DNA of 64,000 nt from Phytoseiulus persimilis (Eukaryota > Arthropoda > Arachnida > Mesostigmata > Phytoseiidae), in contig CM075103.1 in the NCBI GenBank assembly GCA_037576195.1, forward strand, positions 4,712,001 to 4,776,000, given 5' to 3'. The number at the start of each line of letters is the position of its first letter. The first letter of the stretch is position 1. The notes beneath the pieces were generated by a model that saw nothing but the letters and a program-made list of their open reading frames with translations, ran no database searches and had not been told where the DNA came from. Shown piece after piece: positions 1 through 11,200 of this stretch. The translations under genes were made by a program, and so were the position numbers.

Positions 1-2
1 CG

Positions 3-2864
3 ACTCTGCGCTTCTTCTGGTCGGTCACTCCTTTCCTCGTGAGTCTCTTCGCTTTCGTCACCTACGTCCTCGTCAACGACCTCACCACGATCGACACCAA
101 CGTGGCATTCGTCTCGCTGGGTCTCTTCAACGGCATGCGATTTCCGTTGGCCGTTATTCCGGACGTGATCTCGAACGGCGTCCAAACCCTGGTGTCCGTT
201 CGCCGGATCCAAAGCTTCCTCCAGGCGAAAGACCTGGAAGAGAACGTGGTCGGGAACTCGCCGGGCGACGGGAATGCCGCGCGATGGGAGGACGTGTCAT
301 CGAGCTGGACGGACCAGGAATCCGAGCTGACTCTGGACAGCATCGACCTTTCCGTGAAAACCGGAGAACTGGTTGCCATCGTGGGCAAAGTCGGTTCCGG
401 CAAATCTTCGCTGCTCAACTCACTTCTGGGCGACATCAAACTCATGCGGGGCAGGGTCGATCTGGCTGGGAGTGTGGCCTACGTGCCTCAGCAGGCCTGG
501 ATCCAGAACGCGACGATCAAACAGAACATCATCTTCACGAAGCAGTTCAGCAAGTTCCTCTACAAACGGGTGATCGACAAGTGTTGCCTGACGACAGATC
601 TGAAAATCCTCCCCGGGGGAGATCAGACCGAGATCGGGGAGAAGGGGGTCAACCTGAGCGGCGGCCAGAAACAACGCGTATCGCTGGCCCGTGCCGTTTA
701 CATGGATCGGGACGTTTACCTCCTCGACGACCCACTCAGCGCCGTCGACGCCCACGTGGGTTCGGCGATCTTCCAAGACGTCATCGGAAACACGGGCGTT
801 TTGAGAGGCAAGACCCGAATTTTCGTTACCAACATGCTCTCCGTTCTGCCGAAAGTCGACCGCATCGTCGTCTTGAAAGACGGGAAAATCGTCGAGCAAG
901 GAACCTATGACGAGCTGCTGAACACCGTCGGCGAATTCGCGGAGTTCCTCAAAGAGCACGCAAAGAGCACCCCGAAGGAGGCCGAACCCGAGCCCGAACC
1001 CTTGATGACGAGAGACTCGCATCCGCGATCGATGAGCATCGTCTCCAACGACAGTACTCTAATCCTCGGCGACCAGCTCGGTCATATTCTCACATCGGAG
1101 GAATACATGCAGTCAGGCTCTGTGAAACTCTCGGTCTACACGAAGTACCTCTCGAAAATCGGGCTTCCCTTCTGTCTGCTGATCCTGATCGGCTTCGCGG
1201 GGGCTCGGTCGTTCGACGTCTGGAGTGGAATTTGGTTGAGCGAGTGGTCGAGCGACTCGCCCGAGAGAGCCGCCGAGAACTACTCGCAGAGAACGTTCAG
1301 GATCCTCGTCTACGCGGCTCTCGGCCTCTCCTACGGCGTCCTGTCTTTCATCGGGACAGCTTGTCTCGCCAACGGGACCCTGAGTGCGGCTAGGAAGCTT
1401 CACAACGACATGATGAGGGCGGTCATCAGGGCACCGATGAGCTTCTTCGACACAACGCCCATCGGTCGGCTCCTCAATCGCTTCGGCAAAGACGTCGATC
1501 AGCTGGACGTGACCCTGCCAGTGGCGGCGAACGTTTTCCTCGACATGCTTTTCCAGCTGATGGGTGTCATCGTCCTGATTTCGGTCAACATCCCGATCTT
1601 CCTCGTCATATCGGCGCCCCTGCTCGTCCTGTACATGCTCTTCCAACGGGTCTTCATGCAGACCATCCGCCAGATTAAGCGGATGGAGGCCGTCACGCGC
1701 TCCCCGGTGTACAACCACTTCGCCGAGACCTTGAACGGGCTGAGCAGCATTCGAGCCTACGGTGCGGAGGAACATTTCATTTCCACCTCGGACGTCAACG
1801 TCGACCTGACTCAGAACTGTACATATCTCCTGTTCGTCGGGAAGATGTGGCTCGGCACCAGGCTCGATATCATCGCAAACTTCCTCATCGCCATCTCCAA
1901 CATCCTGGTCGTTCAGCAGAAAGGAGTCATGGATCCCGCAGTGGCCGGATTCGTGGTGTCGTATTCGTTGGGAACAGCGTTCGCGTTCAACCTCATCGTC
2001 CACTTCGCCTCAGAGGTCGAAGCCGCGATCGTGGCCTCGGAGCGAATCGAAGAATACTCAAACATCGAAGCAGAACCACCGTGGAAAACAGACTTTGAAC
2101 CAGAGGAGTCCTGGCCCGCCGACGGGTCCATCGTCTTCGAGAAATACTCGACCAGGTACCGCAGAGGTCTGGAGCTCGTCCTGAAGGAGGTGGACCTCCA
2201 CATCCGACCTCGAGAGAAAATCGGGGTGGTCGGCCGCACCGGAGCGGGGAAGTCCTCGCTCACGCTTTCGCTTTTCCGAATCATCGAAGCGGCAGAGGGC
2301 CGCTTGGTGATAGACGGGATCAATATCGCCAACCTCGGTCTACACGATCTGCGACCCCGACTCACGATCATTCCGCAAGATCCGGTGATATTCTCAGGAA
2401 GCCTCAGAGTCAATCTGGACCCGAACGATGTGCACACCGACGAGCAGCTTTGGGATGCGTTGGAGAAAGCTCACGTCAAGAAACAGTTCGAGGGCGAAGG
2501 TCTGCAAACCGCGATCGCTGAGGGCGGGGCCAACCTGTCGGTGGGCCAGAGACAACTGATCTGCTTGGCTAGAGCTATTCTACAGAAGAAACGAATTCTA
2601 GTCATGGACGAAGCCACTGCCGCTGTGGACGTTGAAACAGACGCCCTCATTCAGAAAACTATCCGCGCCGATTTCTCGGATTGCACAATTTTGACTATAG
2701 CCCACAGACTCAACACGATCCTCGACTCGGACCGAGTTATCGTGATGGACGCCGGCAAAGTGGTTGAAGAAGGCTCGCCGCGAGCCTTGCTTGAGAATCC
2801 TTCGTCTCGATTTTATGACATGGCACTCGAAGCGGGTCTCGTACAAACTCCGGAGACAACTTAA
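3..2864 (+). CDS. ABCC/MRP-type ABC transporter, 5'-truncated by window edge
   Basis: Carboxy-terminal 953 residues of an ATP-driven export pump of the ABCC (multidrug resistance-associated protein) subfamily, which moves organic anions and conjugates across a membrane. The frame is open from base 3, so the start and the TMD0/TMD1 region lie to the left. Order seen: end of TMD1, NBD1 (Walker A GKVGSGKSS at about residue 128, signature LSGGQ, Walker B VYLLDDP), an acidic linker with a serine-rich SMSIVSND stretch, TMD2, then NBD2 (Walker A GRTGAGKSS, signature LSVGQ, Walker B LVMDEA). NBD1 has Asp where the catalytic Glu usually is and NBD2 keeps the Glu, the asymmetry known for MRP1-type pumps. 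There are no introns. It is closely similar to the copy at 8263-12624. The stop is TAA with an AATAAA signal about 107 bases later. Confidence 0.95.
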   Translation, partial: TLRFFWSVTPFLVSLFAFVTYVLVNDLTTIDTNVAFVSLGLFNGMRFPLAVIPDVISNGVQTLVSVRRIQSFLQAKDLEENVVGNSPGDGNAARWEDVSSSWTDQESELTLDSIDLSVKTGELVAIVGKVGSGKSSLLNSLLGDIKLMRGRVDLAGSVAYVPQQAWIQNATIKQNIIFTKQFSKFLYKRVIDKCCLTTDLKILPGGDQTEIGEKGVNLSGGQKQRVSLARAVYMDRDVYLLDDPLSAVDAHVGSAIFQDVIGNTGVLRGKTRIFVTNMLSVLPKVDRIVVLKDGKIVEQGTYDELLNTVGEFAEFLKEHAKSTPKEAEPEPEPLMTRDSHPRSMSIVSNDSTLILGDQLGHILTSEEYMQSGSVKLSVYTKYLSKIGLPFCLLILIGFAGARSFDVWSGIWLSEWSSDSPERAAENYSQRTFRILVYAALGLSYGVLSFIGTACLANGTLSAARKLHNDMMRAVIRAPMSFFDTTPIGRLLNRFGKDVDQLDVTLPVAANVFLDMLFQLMGVIVLISVNIPIFLVISAPLLVLYMLFQRVFMQTIRQIKRMEAVTRSPVYNHFAETLNGLSSIRAYGAEEHFISTSDVNVDLTQNCTYLLFVGKMWLGTRLDIIANFLIAISNILVVQQKGVMDPAVAGFVVSYSLGTAFAFNLIVHFASEVEAAIVASERIEEYSNIEAEPPWKTDFEPEESWPADGSIVFEKYSTRYRRGLELVLKEVDLHIRPREKIGVVGRTGAGKSSLTLSLFRIIEAAEGRLVIDGINIANLGLHDLRPRLTIIPQDPVIFSGSLRVNLDPNDVHTDEQLWDALEKAHVKKQFEGEGLQTAIAEGGANLSVGQRQLICLARAILQKKRILVMDEATAAVDVETDALIQKTIRADFSDCTILTIAHRLNTILDSDRVIVMDAGKVVEEGSPRALLENPSSRFYDMALEAGLVQTPETT

Positions 2865-2970
2865 TTTTTTTATCCAAACTTAGTTTTTAATCGAAGCTGA
2901 ACTGGAAACATCGACGATTTCCAACCTCCTTTATTAGGCGTTCCTTAAGATAACACATGACAAAAGCCGA

Positions 2971-2976
2971 AATAAA
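2971..2976 (+). terminator. Poly(A) signal of first ABCC copy
   Basis: AATAAA lies 107 bases after the TAA of the upstream ABCC gene and is the first canonical signal on that strand. Confidence 0.5.
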
Positions 2977-5069
2977 GAGAAACGTTCCATGGAAGATTGC
3001 GAACTCAATCAGCTCCTAGGACTGTTCCAGGATAACTCAGCAGGCGGTCGGGTGCTCCGTGATTTCACTGGAGATTCATGGTGGCGAAAGCTGTTGCAGG
3101 ACGTTTTCCAACTGGAAAACCGAGCCAATCGTACCATCGCGCTGGAGAGGAAATTCGAGAACACGGATCGAACGTGTTTGCTCGGGGCTGGTTCCCTCGA
3201 TAACGTGGAGTGGGTATCAAAAATAAATATTGGAGAGCATGACAAGGATTAAGTGAGCGGCGACACTTGAGCATTCAATAGGACCGATTCCGAAAGTCCT
3301 CGAGCACTTGGATTCGAAACATTCTCCTATCCACACGTTCCATGACTTTCGAAATCATTCCCCAAGATCTCAGGAGGCTATTGCGTAAGGCTATCAGTTG
3401 TCCCGTGGAGTGGGGCCTCCGAATCGAAGAACGGAGCGAGCGCTTAGAGTGAACGAACGATTTATAGAGTGAGATTCAGAGTTCCGGGCTATTTACGACG
3501 AAACAACGCGTTGTCGATGGGAGACTAGACTCCTCGGCGCTGCTGGTGATGGGACCAGAGAGGTCAAGAGTCGCTGCTAAGAGGGCATTTCCGACACTAG
3601 TGCTCGAGGAAACAGTGGAGCAAAGTGTCTGGCGGTCTACAATGGTTTAAACTAGGATTTGCGAAAGCCCGCATTTTCAGGACCGCAAGCCTGCAGGCGC
3701 CCGCAAATGCCGCGTCGGGGCCCCGGGAGCAAAAACCCACAGGCTCTGACCGCAAAAGCCCGCGTATTAACTGTCATCACGATAACTCCTACAAAACTCC
3801 GCCAATTATTAGTGATAGTCAAGGTTTCGGAGGCGAGCTCCATGGAGCCCGCAGAAAAGCTCCATCTGCGAGCTCTCTGTTGCGGTTAGCCGTGAAAATC
3901 ATAGAATCGAAAATTTCGTTCTTTCGCTACAATATGACCCGCTCATGGGTGCGCGCAGCCATTGTCGTCCCAACTTACCGGCTTTTGAGAACGACCGAAA
4001 AAAATTGAACTTCCGCGAATTCCGGAGTCGATTTCTTCCTATCAAGGCCTTCCTCTCTCGAGAATCCGCATCGGCCAGCTCTCTACTCCGTCTACAAGAT
4101 TCTTTTGTTCTAACATCGCCACCCGAGACGATTTCAAGAGAGCTATGGATAGCTCAAATAGAGCTCCGCTATTCGAGAGTGAGTCCATTCCATAGACCAA
4201 CACTGTACAAATGTCATGGACACCAAAAACATTTCTCGAAGTTTCAGCTCCAGCCGACGGCCTTCGTTTACAGCGCGTTGTCAATCGGCTAAGCGAGCGT
4301 GCATCCACTTCGTTGAGTTATCCTTGACCTATGGATGATCTCGGCGTCCACTAGTTACGATATCGATCAATGTTCGTTCGAAAATCGGGCCGAGGTCCAG
4401 CGAATCTTACGGAAAACCTGATCGGCGGTGAGTAGGTTGATTCTACCTGTACAGCCCTCAGCAACGTTCTGTAAGGAGCTCGCCAATCACAACCCTTTGC
4501 ATAGCGGAGCTACTCGCTTCCGGTGCCGATATGCGCGTCTCCCACCAAGATAACTACCGCGTTTTGTCGTGTCCTTCATCAATCACGTAATACGTAGTCT
4601 CCTATCTCTAGCGGATAATCAACTCCCTCGACGACTCAAAGTTTCTCTTGGCATCCAAGGCATTCCCGGCTCGGGCCGGAACGATTGCGAGACAGAGCCC
4701 TTCTGTAATGCTTTCGTGGGCAAAAGTCAAGGGAAATAACGAGTTTGGAACGATTTGGAGGCCGACAGAGCGGAAGGCTTCCAAATTTGGCGGAACTACC
4801 ACAAGTGGACCAGAGAAGTGGAGGCAACAAAGAACACAGCAAGCGATGGCAAAAAAACGCTCAGAAAGCGGAGAAAAGCTTCCGAGTAGCCAAAAAAAAA
4901 AATCAAAATATGAATTTTATCCATCTGACTCGCTGAATTGATTGCACGTTGGGACGATTGGATATTCGACGTTCTCGTTCGAGAAAGAGCACCTCCGATG
5001 CGATTTTAAAGCTCTTGTATCATGGAAATGACCTTTCGACGCCCACGCTGATCATCGGGATTAAGATGT
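2977..5069. other. Intergenic, no gene seen
   Basis: No open frame here looks like a known protein. A stretch at about 3660-3770 is rich in short repeats of the type GCCCGCAAA and is strongly skewed in composition. There is an A-run near 4891-4901. Nothing else was recognised. Confidence 0.5.
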
Positions 5070-5077
5070 GTCTTCAC
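5070..5077. repeat. Target-site duplication, left copy
   Basis: GTCTTCAC immediately precedes the left terminal repeat TAGGCATCGCA. The identical 8-mer follows the right end at 6292-6299. Eight-base duplications are the hallmark of hAT superfamily insertion. Confidence 0.85.
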
Positions 5078-5281
5078 TAGGCATCGCAAGGAACCGCAAA
5101 TTTTCGGAACCGCGGTTCTCGGTCCTCTGAGAACCTCAAGTAAGAGCCGCGGTCCCAGAACCGCAAGTGAGGACCGCGAAGAACCGCGACCAACGGCCGA
5201 AATGATAAGGGCTCGCTCAGAATTTGTCGCTCGATCCGTCGATAATGAGTCACGAGTCGGCATTGGACTGTTTTCGTTCAA

Positions 5282-5320
5282 TCCATGCTGTGTCCTCAAA
5301 TGTTTGCTCAAAGCGCTCGT
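5282..5320 (-). pseudogene. BED zinc-finger remnant of a hAT transposase
   Basis: The minus-strand frame reads TSALSKHLRTQHG, matching the S-x-L-x-x-H-L-x-x-x-H pattern of BED fingers. The Cys pair expected upstream is not visible and a stop codon interrupts the frame a few codons before. It lies inside the hAT element, near its left end. Confidence 0.5.
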
Positions 5321-5636
5321 CGATCTTCCTGTATTTCATTCCTGAGTTTCGAGATACGAAAATAATTACTTACTGGGTTCGGAACTCCGAACGCAAATGC
5401 AGCTACGGTCAGAGCTATATTTTCCGTTTCCCCCAGCTGCTGAGAGTCAGTTATCTTTGTTTTTCCGGCTGAACCTCTCAGCCAGCCCTCAGAAGTGTCC
5501 CGGAATCACCTTTCGGGATTGCTTCAGGAACACTACCTATCGCCCCGCAAATCCCATTGCGGGCGGTGGGCTTGGGTCTTGAGATGGTTCAGATTTAATT
5601 CTGATATAAATTGAATCCTCTTTTTACCACTCAAGA

Positions 5637-5651
5637 AAGAGAGAGAGAGAG
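5637..5651. repeat. (GA)n simple repeat
   Basis: Short uninterrupted GA run inside the hAT-like element. Confidence 0.8.
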
Positions 5652-6291
5652 TCAGTTATCTGGAGCATCCTATCGTGCGAAAACGTGTGAAATGTCTCGA
5701 ACATTCTAGCTCCATCAAAATTTGCACGCTGGAACAGACTGTGCATTTGGCTTGTGAGCCACATTTCAAAAACCATTTCCAGACCTAACTTTTTGGGTTC
5801 ATCACTTTAGCAAAACCACTCATCGTTGCGTCCCGTAGAGTGGAAAAGATTCCTCGTGATAGAAAACGGGATTCTCTCGGACAGAACCGGAGTATAAGAG
5901 CGAGCTCAGAGAGATATTTTTGACGATTCGTGCAACTATCCGTACCATGCGACTTGCGCAGCGCGACGGTGCGACGTGAGACGGAGCAGAGAGCATGGTG
6001 ATTTTGAAACTTTGGCGCTCTCGTTCCTTCGAGGCATGGCCCTGGTGTGCAATGGAGGAGCATCGCCATCGTGGCAAGCTCCTCAGGGAAAAGGTGTCGG
6101 CCTGGTGGTGGCTTCGAATGACACTTCTGAACTTTCACTGAAATTTCGGCTCCCAGTCTATTCGAACTGAGATCTAACAAGGCAGAGCACGGTGAAGGTC
6201 TCGGCTCGCTGATAAGGGCCCCAGATGAAAGCTTCTTCCGCGCGGCTTCTTGCGGTTCCGGAACCGCGGTTCGGAACCGCTGCGATGCCTA

Positions 6292-6299
6292 GTCTTCAC
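6292..6299. repeat. Target-site duplication, right copy
   Basis: GTCTTCAC immediately follows the right terminal repeat, identical to 5070-5077. Confidence 0.85.
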
Positions 6300-8262
6300 G
6301 AGTCTTCCACCTGATAGAGCGGACGAGATTGTCACGAGACCGCGATGTCCTGGATTGGGCTCAAAACACAGTCCATCTCCTTTTTATGGGAGCGCCTCTT
6401 GGCCCGAACACGGCACCAACGTAATGCTCGACTTCGTCCACGATGGCCGTGGTGACATCCACTGATTGAATTTCACACTTGAGTTTAAGCATTCTTTCAA
6501 ATAATTCGCTTCGAGAAATAGCACAGCGTCCTCAGCATCGAAATACCCAGAGTTCTTTGGATTCCCGCACCGTTTGTGGGAAAATGAAAGACAGTTTACA
6601 GCCACGTTACCCATCGATTCGCGATCAGCTGTGATGGGAATGGCAGGTCTGGAGGAAGCTCTTTGAAAATTATATATTAGACTTATTTCGGTCTCCTGGA
6701 TCAAGAGAATCCCATGGAGTGAGGTTCAGATATCCGCTCTAAGTCTCGACATATCGAGATTCACCATCGCCTGGCCATGTCATTGAAATTGATCTTGGAA
6801 GAGCCATCCCACCGATTGGGAAGATACAGAACCGCTTGTGGTCAGCCGTCAAACAAAACACGATAGCATTCTCGTTGTGACACTGTTATGAATCTGTCGG
6901 AAATTCGTACAAACGAGCCCTCTTGCTCCTTCTCGGGCTCCATTGACGAGCAAAGTTCTTCATTTCTTGTTCGACAACCCCTGGAATCAAGTCAATCGAA
7001 CGCATTCTTCGTCGGGGAGTTGGCTTCCCATCGGAGATTCGAATAATATAATCTGGTAAATGTCTGGAACTCCTTCACTAGACCCACAACCCTGGGGAGC
7101 GGTAAGTCGAGGAATTTCCAGTCGACAGTTAAGACAAGCGCATCACTACTTCATACCGATGAGATGAGAACACCGATCTCCAAGTTTTTTTTTGTCGGAG
7201 AAGCGAAAAAGATTACTGTTGGCGGGAATCGAACTCTCCGACGGATTCCATTCAATCGTACTGAGGTGATCGCCCTTATCAGGCATCTGGATTAGGTTGG
7301 CAAAGTTTGTGACCTTTGACAGTCAGGTGTTCCCCGCATATTTCCGGGATATGGGTTCAAGGAACCTGGAAACACAACGATGCCCGAGGTCGGCAGCGAT
7401 TTCAGGCGTTTTCAGAATATAGATCCGGCCTTCTTGCGAATCCAACTGGAAATCATAGAATCAACGCGGAGGTTCTCGGGCGAGCCGAGCGCGCTTCGCC
7501 CATTCGAATTAGGAAATTGGTCTCCGATGGAGAATATGGGTGTGAGATACCGTTCAAACTGAGACCGGTATGCAAGCTCCTGGGGTGACCACGCGGGAAT
7601 CGCGCTTAGAGTTTCCGAGCTAGAAACTTCGCTGAGTACTGTGGCTCGCCCACGCCCAACAGTCGCATGAATGATGAACAGGAAGAAGGGGTTGAAAACC
7701 GGCAAAATGAAATGAAAGGATATCAATGAAGGAAAGCGAAGATTCTGAGTTCGTTGCTCGGATAGTACTTCACGAAGAAGTCCAGGCGACCATGAAGACA
7801 CGAACTCCTGCGGCTCAGGTCTTCTCCAAGAACTCGGGTGAGTAGGGATGTTGTGCTCCTCTAGCAGACGGCAATAGCTGCAGAGCGAGAGAGGAAGCAT
7901 CGGAGTAAGTAATTGTGAGAGACAGGCTCTAGCGGTCTTGAAACAAGCACTGGACGATTCGATGCAACCGTCCCAGAGCAGCAATCTTGATGCAGACACG
8001 CTACTCTTTCCCAGTGGGCGTCACGGAATTACCTCTAAAGCTATTTGAATTCGATGACACTGTTTCAACAACAACGGAGCTGAATGTGCTTCCTGCGCTA
8101 GATTTCCGTGTGCCGGTGTGTTTTGTCTGCAGACGTTATGATCAACACGGAGAGTCGGGCACTTTTTTCGCTCGCTTGATCGGACGACTTCTGCTTCCGT
8201 TGACACCATCATCGAAACACATCCAGTGGTCAGCGTTTCCTCCACCCACCACCGACTGAACG
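6300..8262. other. Intergenic, upstream of complete ABCC gene
   Basis: No supported gene. A minus-strand sequence at about 7218-7245 contains a B-box-like GTTCGATTCC, but it does not fold as a tRNA. The 5' leader and promoter of the ABCC gene must lie in the last few hundred bases; no clear TATA box was found. Confidence 0.5.
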
Positions 8263-11200
8263 ATGAGTGGGGCTTACTGCGAAGGTCCGTTATGGGATCC
8301 GAGCTTCTGGAGCGACGAACCGCCAGTACTGACGGAGTGCTTCGAAAATACAGTGCTCGTCTTCGTTCCGAGTTTCTTCATCCTCATCGGCGGCGCGTTC
8401 TATCTGTACGGCCGGAGGACATGGCCCGGGAAGGGTTTGCCGCTCACGATCCTCCATTGCGCGAAACTTTGCACAACCGGCGCTCAGATGGTGCTGCATT
8501 CGTACGGCATCTACTACGCTCTGACGAGTGCTCTTTCAAGCACGTCGGACTTCGTCACCGATCTGCTGCGGACAGTGAACTTCCTCATGGTGTTCATCCT
8601 CCTAGTCACCGATCGCAACCGGGGAATCTTCAGCTCGGCGTTTCTGACGATCTTCTGGCTGCTGGAAGTGCTGTGCGAGCTCCCGGTCTACTATCGCCAC
8701 TTGCTGACGGCCTTCGCGCCGGGAGTCGTTCATGTCGAACCAGTGCACGACACCGACTTCATAATCGAGATGATCAGCTTCCCGTTGCTGCTCGTGCAGT
8801 TCGCGCTTGCGGCCTTCGCCGATGACATCCCGACTTTGCGCAAAGGCCAACCGAAACGACATCCCATCTATACGGTGTCCCCTCTGTCCAAGCTCTTCTT
8901 CAACTTCTTCTCGGAGCTTGTCTACAAGGGCTACAGGAATCCGCTCTCCATGACCGACCTCCCGCCCATCATCGATTCGATGCAGTCAGCCAACTGTTAC
9001 CGAGAATGGAAGAACACCGAAGACTCGTACAGAGCCTCCGGTCAGAAACTCACACTGATCAAATCGATCTTCTTGACGTATTGGCCAGTCCTGTCGTTCG
9101 TTTGGATGCTGGAGATCCTGTTCGTCCTGACCCGCGTCAGCTCTTTCCTGGCGCTGAATGAGCTCATCCTCTACCTGAGCTCCCCCAGCGAACCCGACTG
9201 GAAGGGTTACGTGTACGCGATCCTGATCTTCCTCGTGTACAACATTTCGGCAACGCTGCTGCGCTGGGGGGACTACATCCTCATTTCGCTCGGTATCAAG
9301 ATCAAGTCCCTCCTGATCGCCGCGATCGTCCGCAAGTCGTTCCGCGTCGATGGGAACCATCTGGGGAAGTTCACCGTCGGCGAGCTCGTCAATCTCCTCT
9401 CGGTGGACGCGGACAAGATTTACCAATTCTCGAACTATGTCGGCATCATGATAGGCTGCCCGTTCTACGTGGGACTCTGCACCTACCTCCTCTGGAACTT
9501 CCTCGGGCCCTCCTGCCTCGCGGGCATCGCGATAATCGTCGTCATGTCGCCCATAACCGCCATCGTCGCCAACGTCAGTCGGAAGATGCAGGGCGCGCAG
9601 ATGACTCTGAAGGACACGAGGCTGAAGTACATCGGGGAAATCCTCGCCAGCATAAAAATTGTGAAATTTTACGGCTGGGAGCCGCCCTTTGTCGATCGAG
9701 TCCAGAAAGTTCGTAAGGAAGAGAACGTTTATTTGACCAAATTCGCCTACCTCACGGCCACGCTGCGTTTCTTCTGGTCGGTGACGCCCTTCCTCGTGAG
9801 TCTCTTCGCTTTCGTCACCTACGTCCTCGTCAACGACCTCACCACGATCGACACCAACGTCGCTTTCGTCTCGCTCGGCCTCTTCAACAGCATGCGCTTC
9901 TCGCTAGCGGTCATCCCCGACGTGATCTCGAACGGCGTCCAAACTCTGGTGTCCGTCCGCCGAATCGAGAACTTCCTCACCGCGAAGGACCTGGAGGAGA
10001 ACGTTGTCGGCAACTCGCCCGGATCCGGCAACGCTGCCAAATGGCAGAACGTGTCGTCCAGCTGGACGGACAAAGAGTCCGAGCTCTCTCTGCAAGATAT
10101 CGACCTCACGATCAAGACCGGCGAGCTCGTCGCTATCGTGGGCAAAGTCGGCTCTGGCAAATCGTCGATACTCAACACGCTGCTCGGCGACATCAAACTC
10201 ATGCGCGGCAAGGTCGATCTGGCCGGGACAGTTTCCTACGTGCCTCAACAAGCCTGGATCCAGAACGCGACCATCAAACAGAACATCATCTTCACCAAAC
10301 AGTTCAACAGGATGGCCTACAAGCGCGTGCTCGACAAGTGCTGTCTGACAACGGATCTGAAGATCCTTCCCGGGGGCGATCAGACCGAGATCGGAGAGAA
10401 GGGCGTCAACTTGAGCGGCGGCCAGAAGCAGCGGGTATCGCTTGCGCGCGCCGTTTACATGGACCGGGACGTTTATCTCCTCGACGACCCGCTCAGCGCC
10501 GTCGATGCGCACGTGGGCTCGGCGATCTTCCACAACGTGATCGGGAACAGCGGCATTCTGAAGGGCAAGACCCGCATTTTCGTCACCAACATGCTCTCCG
10601 TCCTGCCAAAAGTCGACCGCATCGTCTTCCTGAAGGACGGGAAGATCTTCGAACAAGGAACGTACGACGAGCTGCTGAACGCTGTCGGGGAGTTCGCGGA
10701 TTTCCTCAAAGAGCACGCGGCGAAAGGCAACAAGAGCGTGGAGGAAGCGGAGCCAGAACCCTTCGTCATAAAAGAGAAATACCAGCGGTCGATGAGCATC
10801 GTCTCCAACGACAGCGTGACGTTCTTCGGGGATCAGCACAATCAGACCCTCATCTCGGATGAAGCGATGCAGTCGGGCTCCGTCAAGCTATCGGTCTACA
10901 CGAACTATTGCTCCAAAGTGGGCTTCACCTTCTGTTTCTTCGTGCTCGCCGGTTTTGCCGGCGCGCGTGCTTTCGACGTGTACAGCGGTGTTTGGCTCAG
11001 CGAGTGGTCCAGCGACTCGCCGGAGAAAACACCCGAGAACTACGCCCAACGGACCCGCCGGATCCTCGTCTACGCCGCTCTGGGGCTCGCCTACGGAGTT
11101 TTCTCGTTCGTCGGGACCGCGTTCCTCGCCACCGGAACACTCAGGGCCGCGAGAAAGCTGCACAACGGAATGTTGCGGGCGATCGTCAGGGCGCCCATGA

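Larger units (their letters stand above)
5078..6291. mobile_element. Decayed hAT-type DNA transposon, 1214 bp
   Basis: Begins TAGGCATCGCA and ends TGCGATGCCTA, an exact 11-bp terminal inverted repeat. The subterminal regions are packed with GAACCGC/GCGGTTC motifs in both orientations (about 5090-5210 and 6240-6290). The element is bounded by a perfect 8-bp duplication, GTCTTCAC. On the minus strand at about 5280-5330 a frame reads TSALSKHLRTQHG, which resembles the second half (the histidine side) of a BED zinc finger, the N-terminal DNA-binding domain of hAT transposases. The frame has a stop just upstream and no catalytic domain is visible. The copy is therefore non-autonomous: an internally deleted or degraded element. 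It sits between two ABCC copies. The boundaries are secure; the BED assignment is moderate. Confidence 0.8.

Noticed and set aside
7200-7290. tRNA-like B box GTTCGATTCC on the minus strand
   Set aside because: Flanking bases do not form a T stem or acceptor stem, and no A box or T-run terminator is placed correctly.
10041-10862. 273-codon frame inside the complete ABCC gene
   Set aside because: Shadow frame of the transporter; Arg-rich with no domain.
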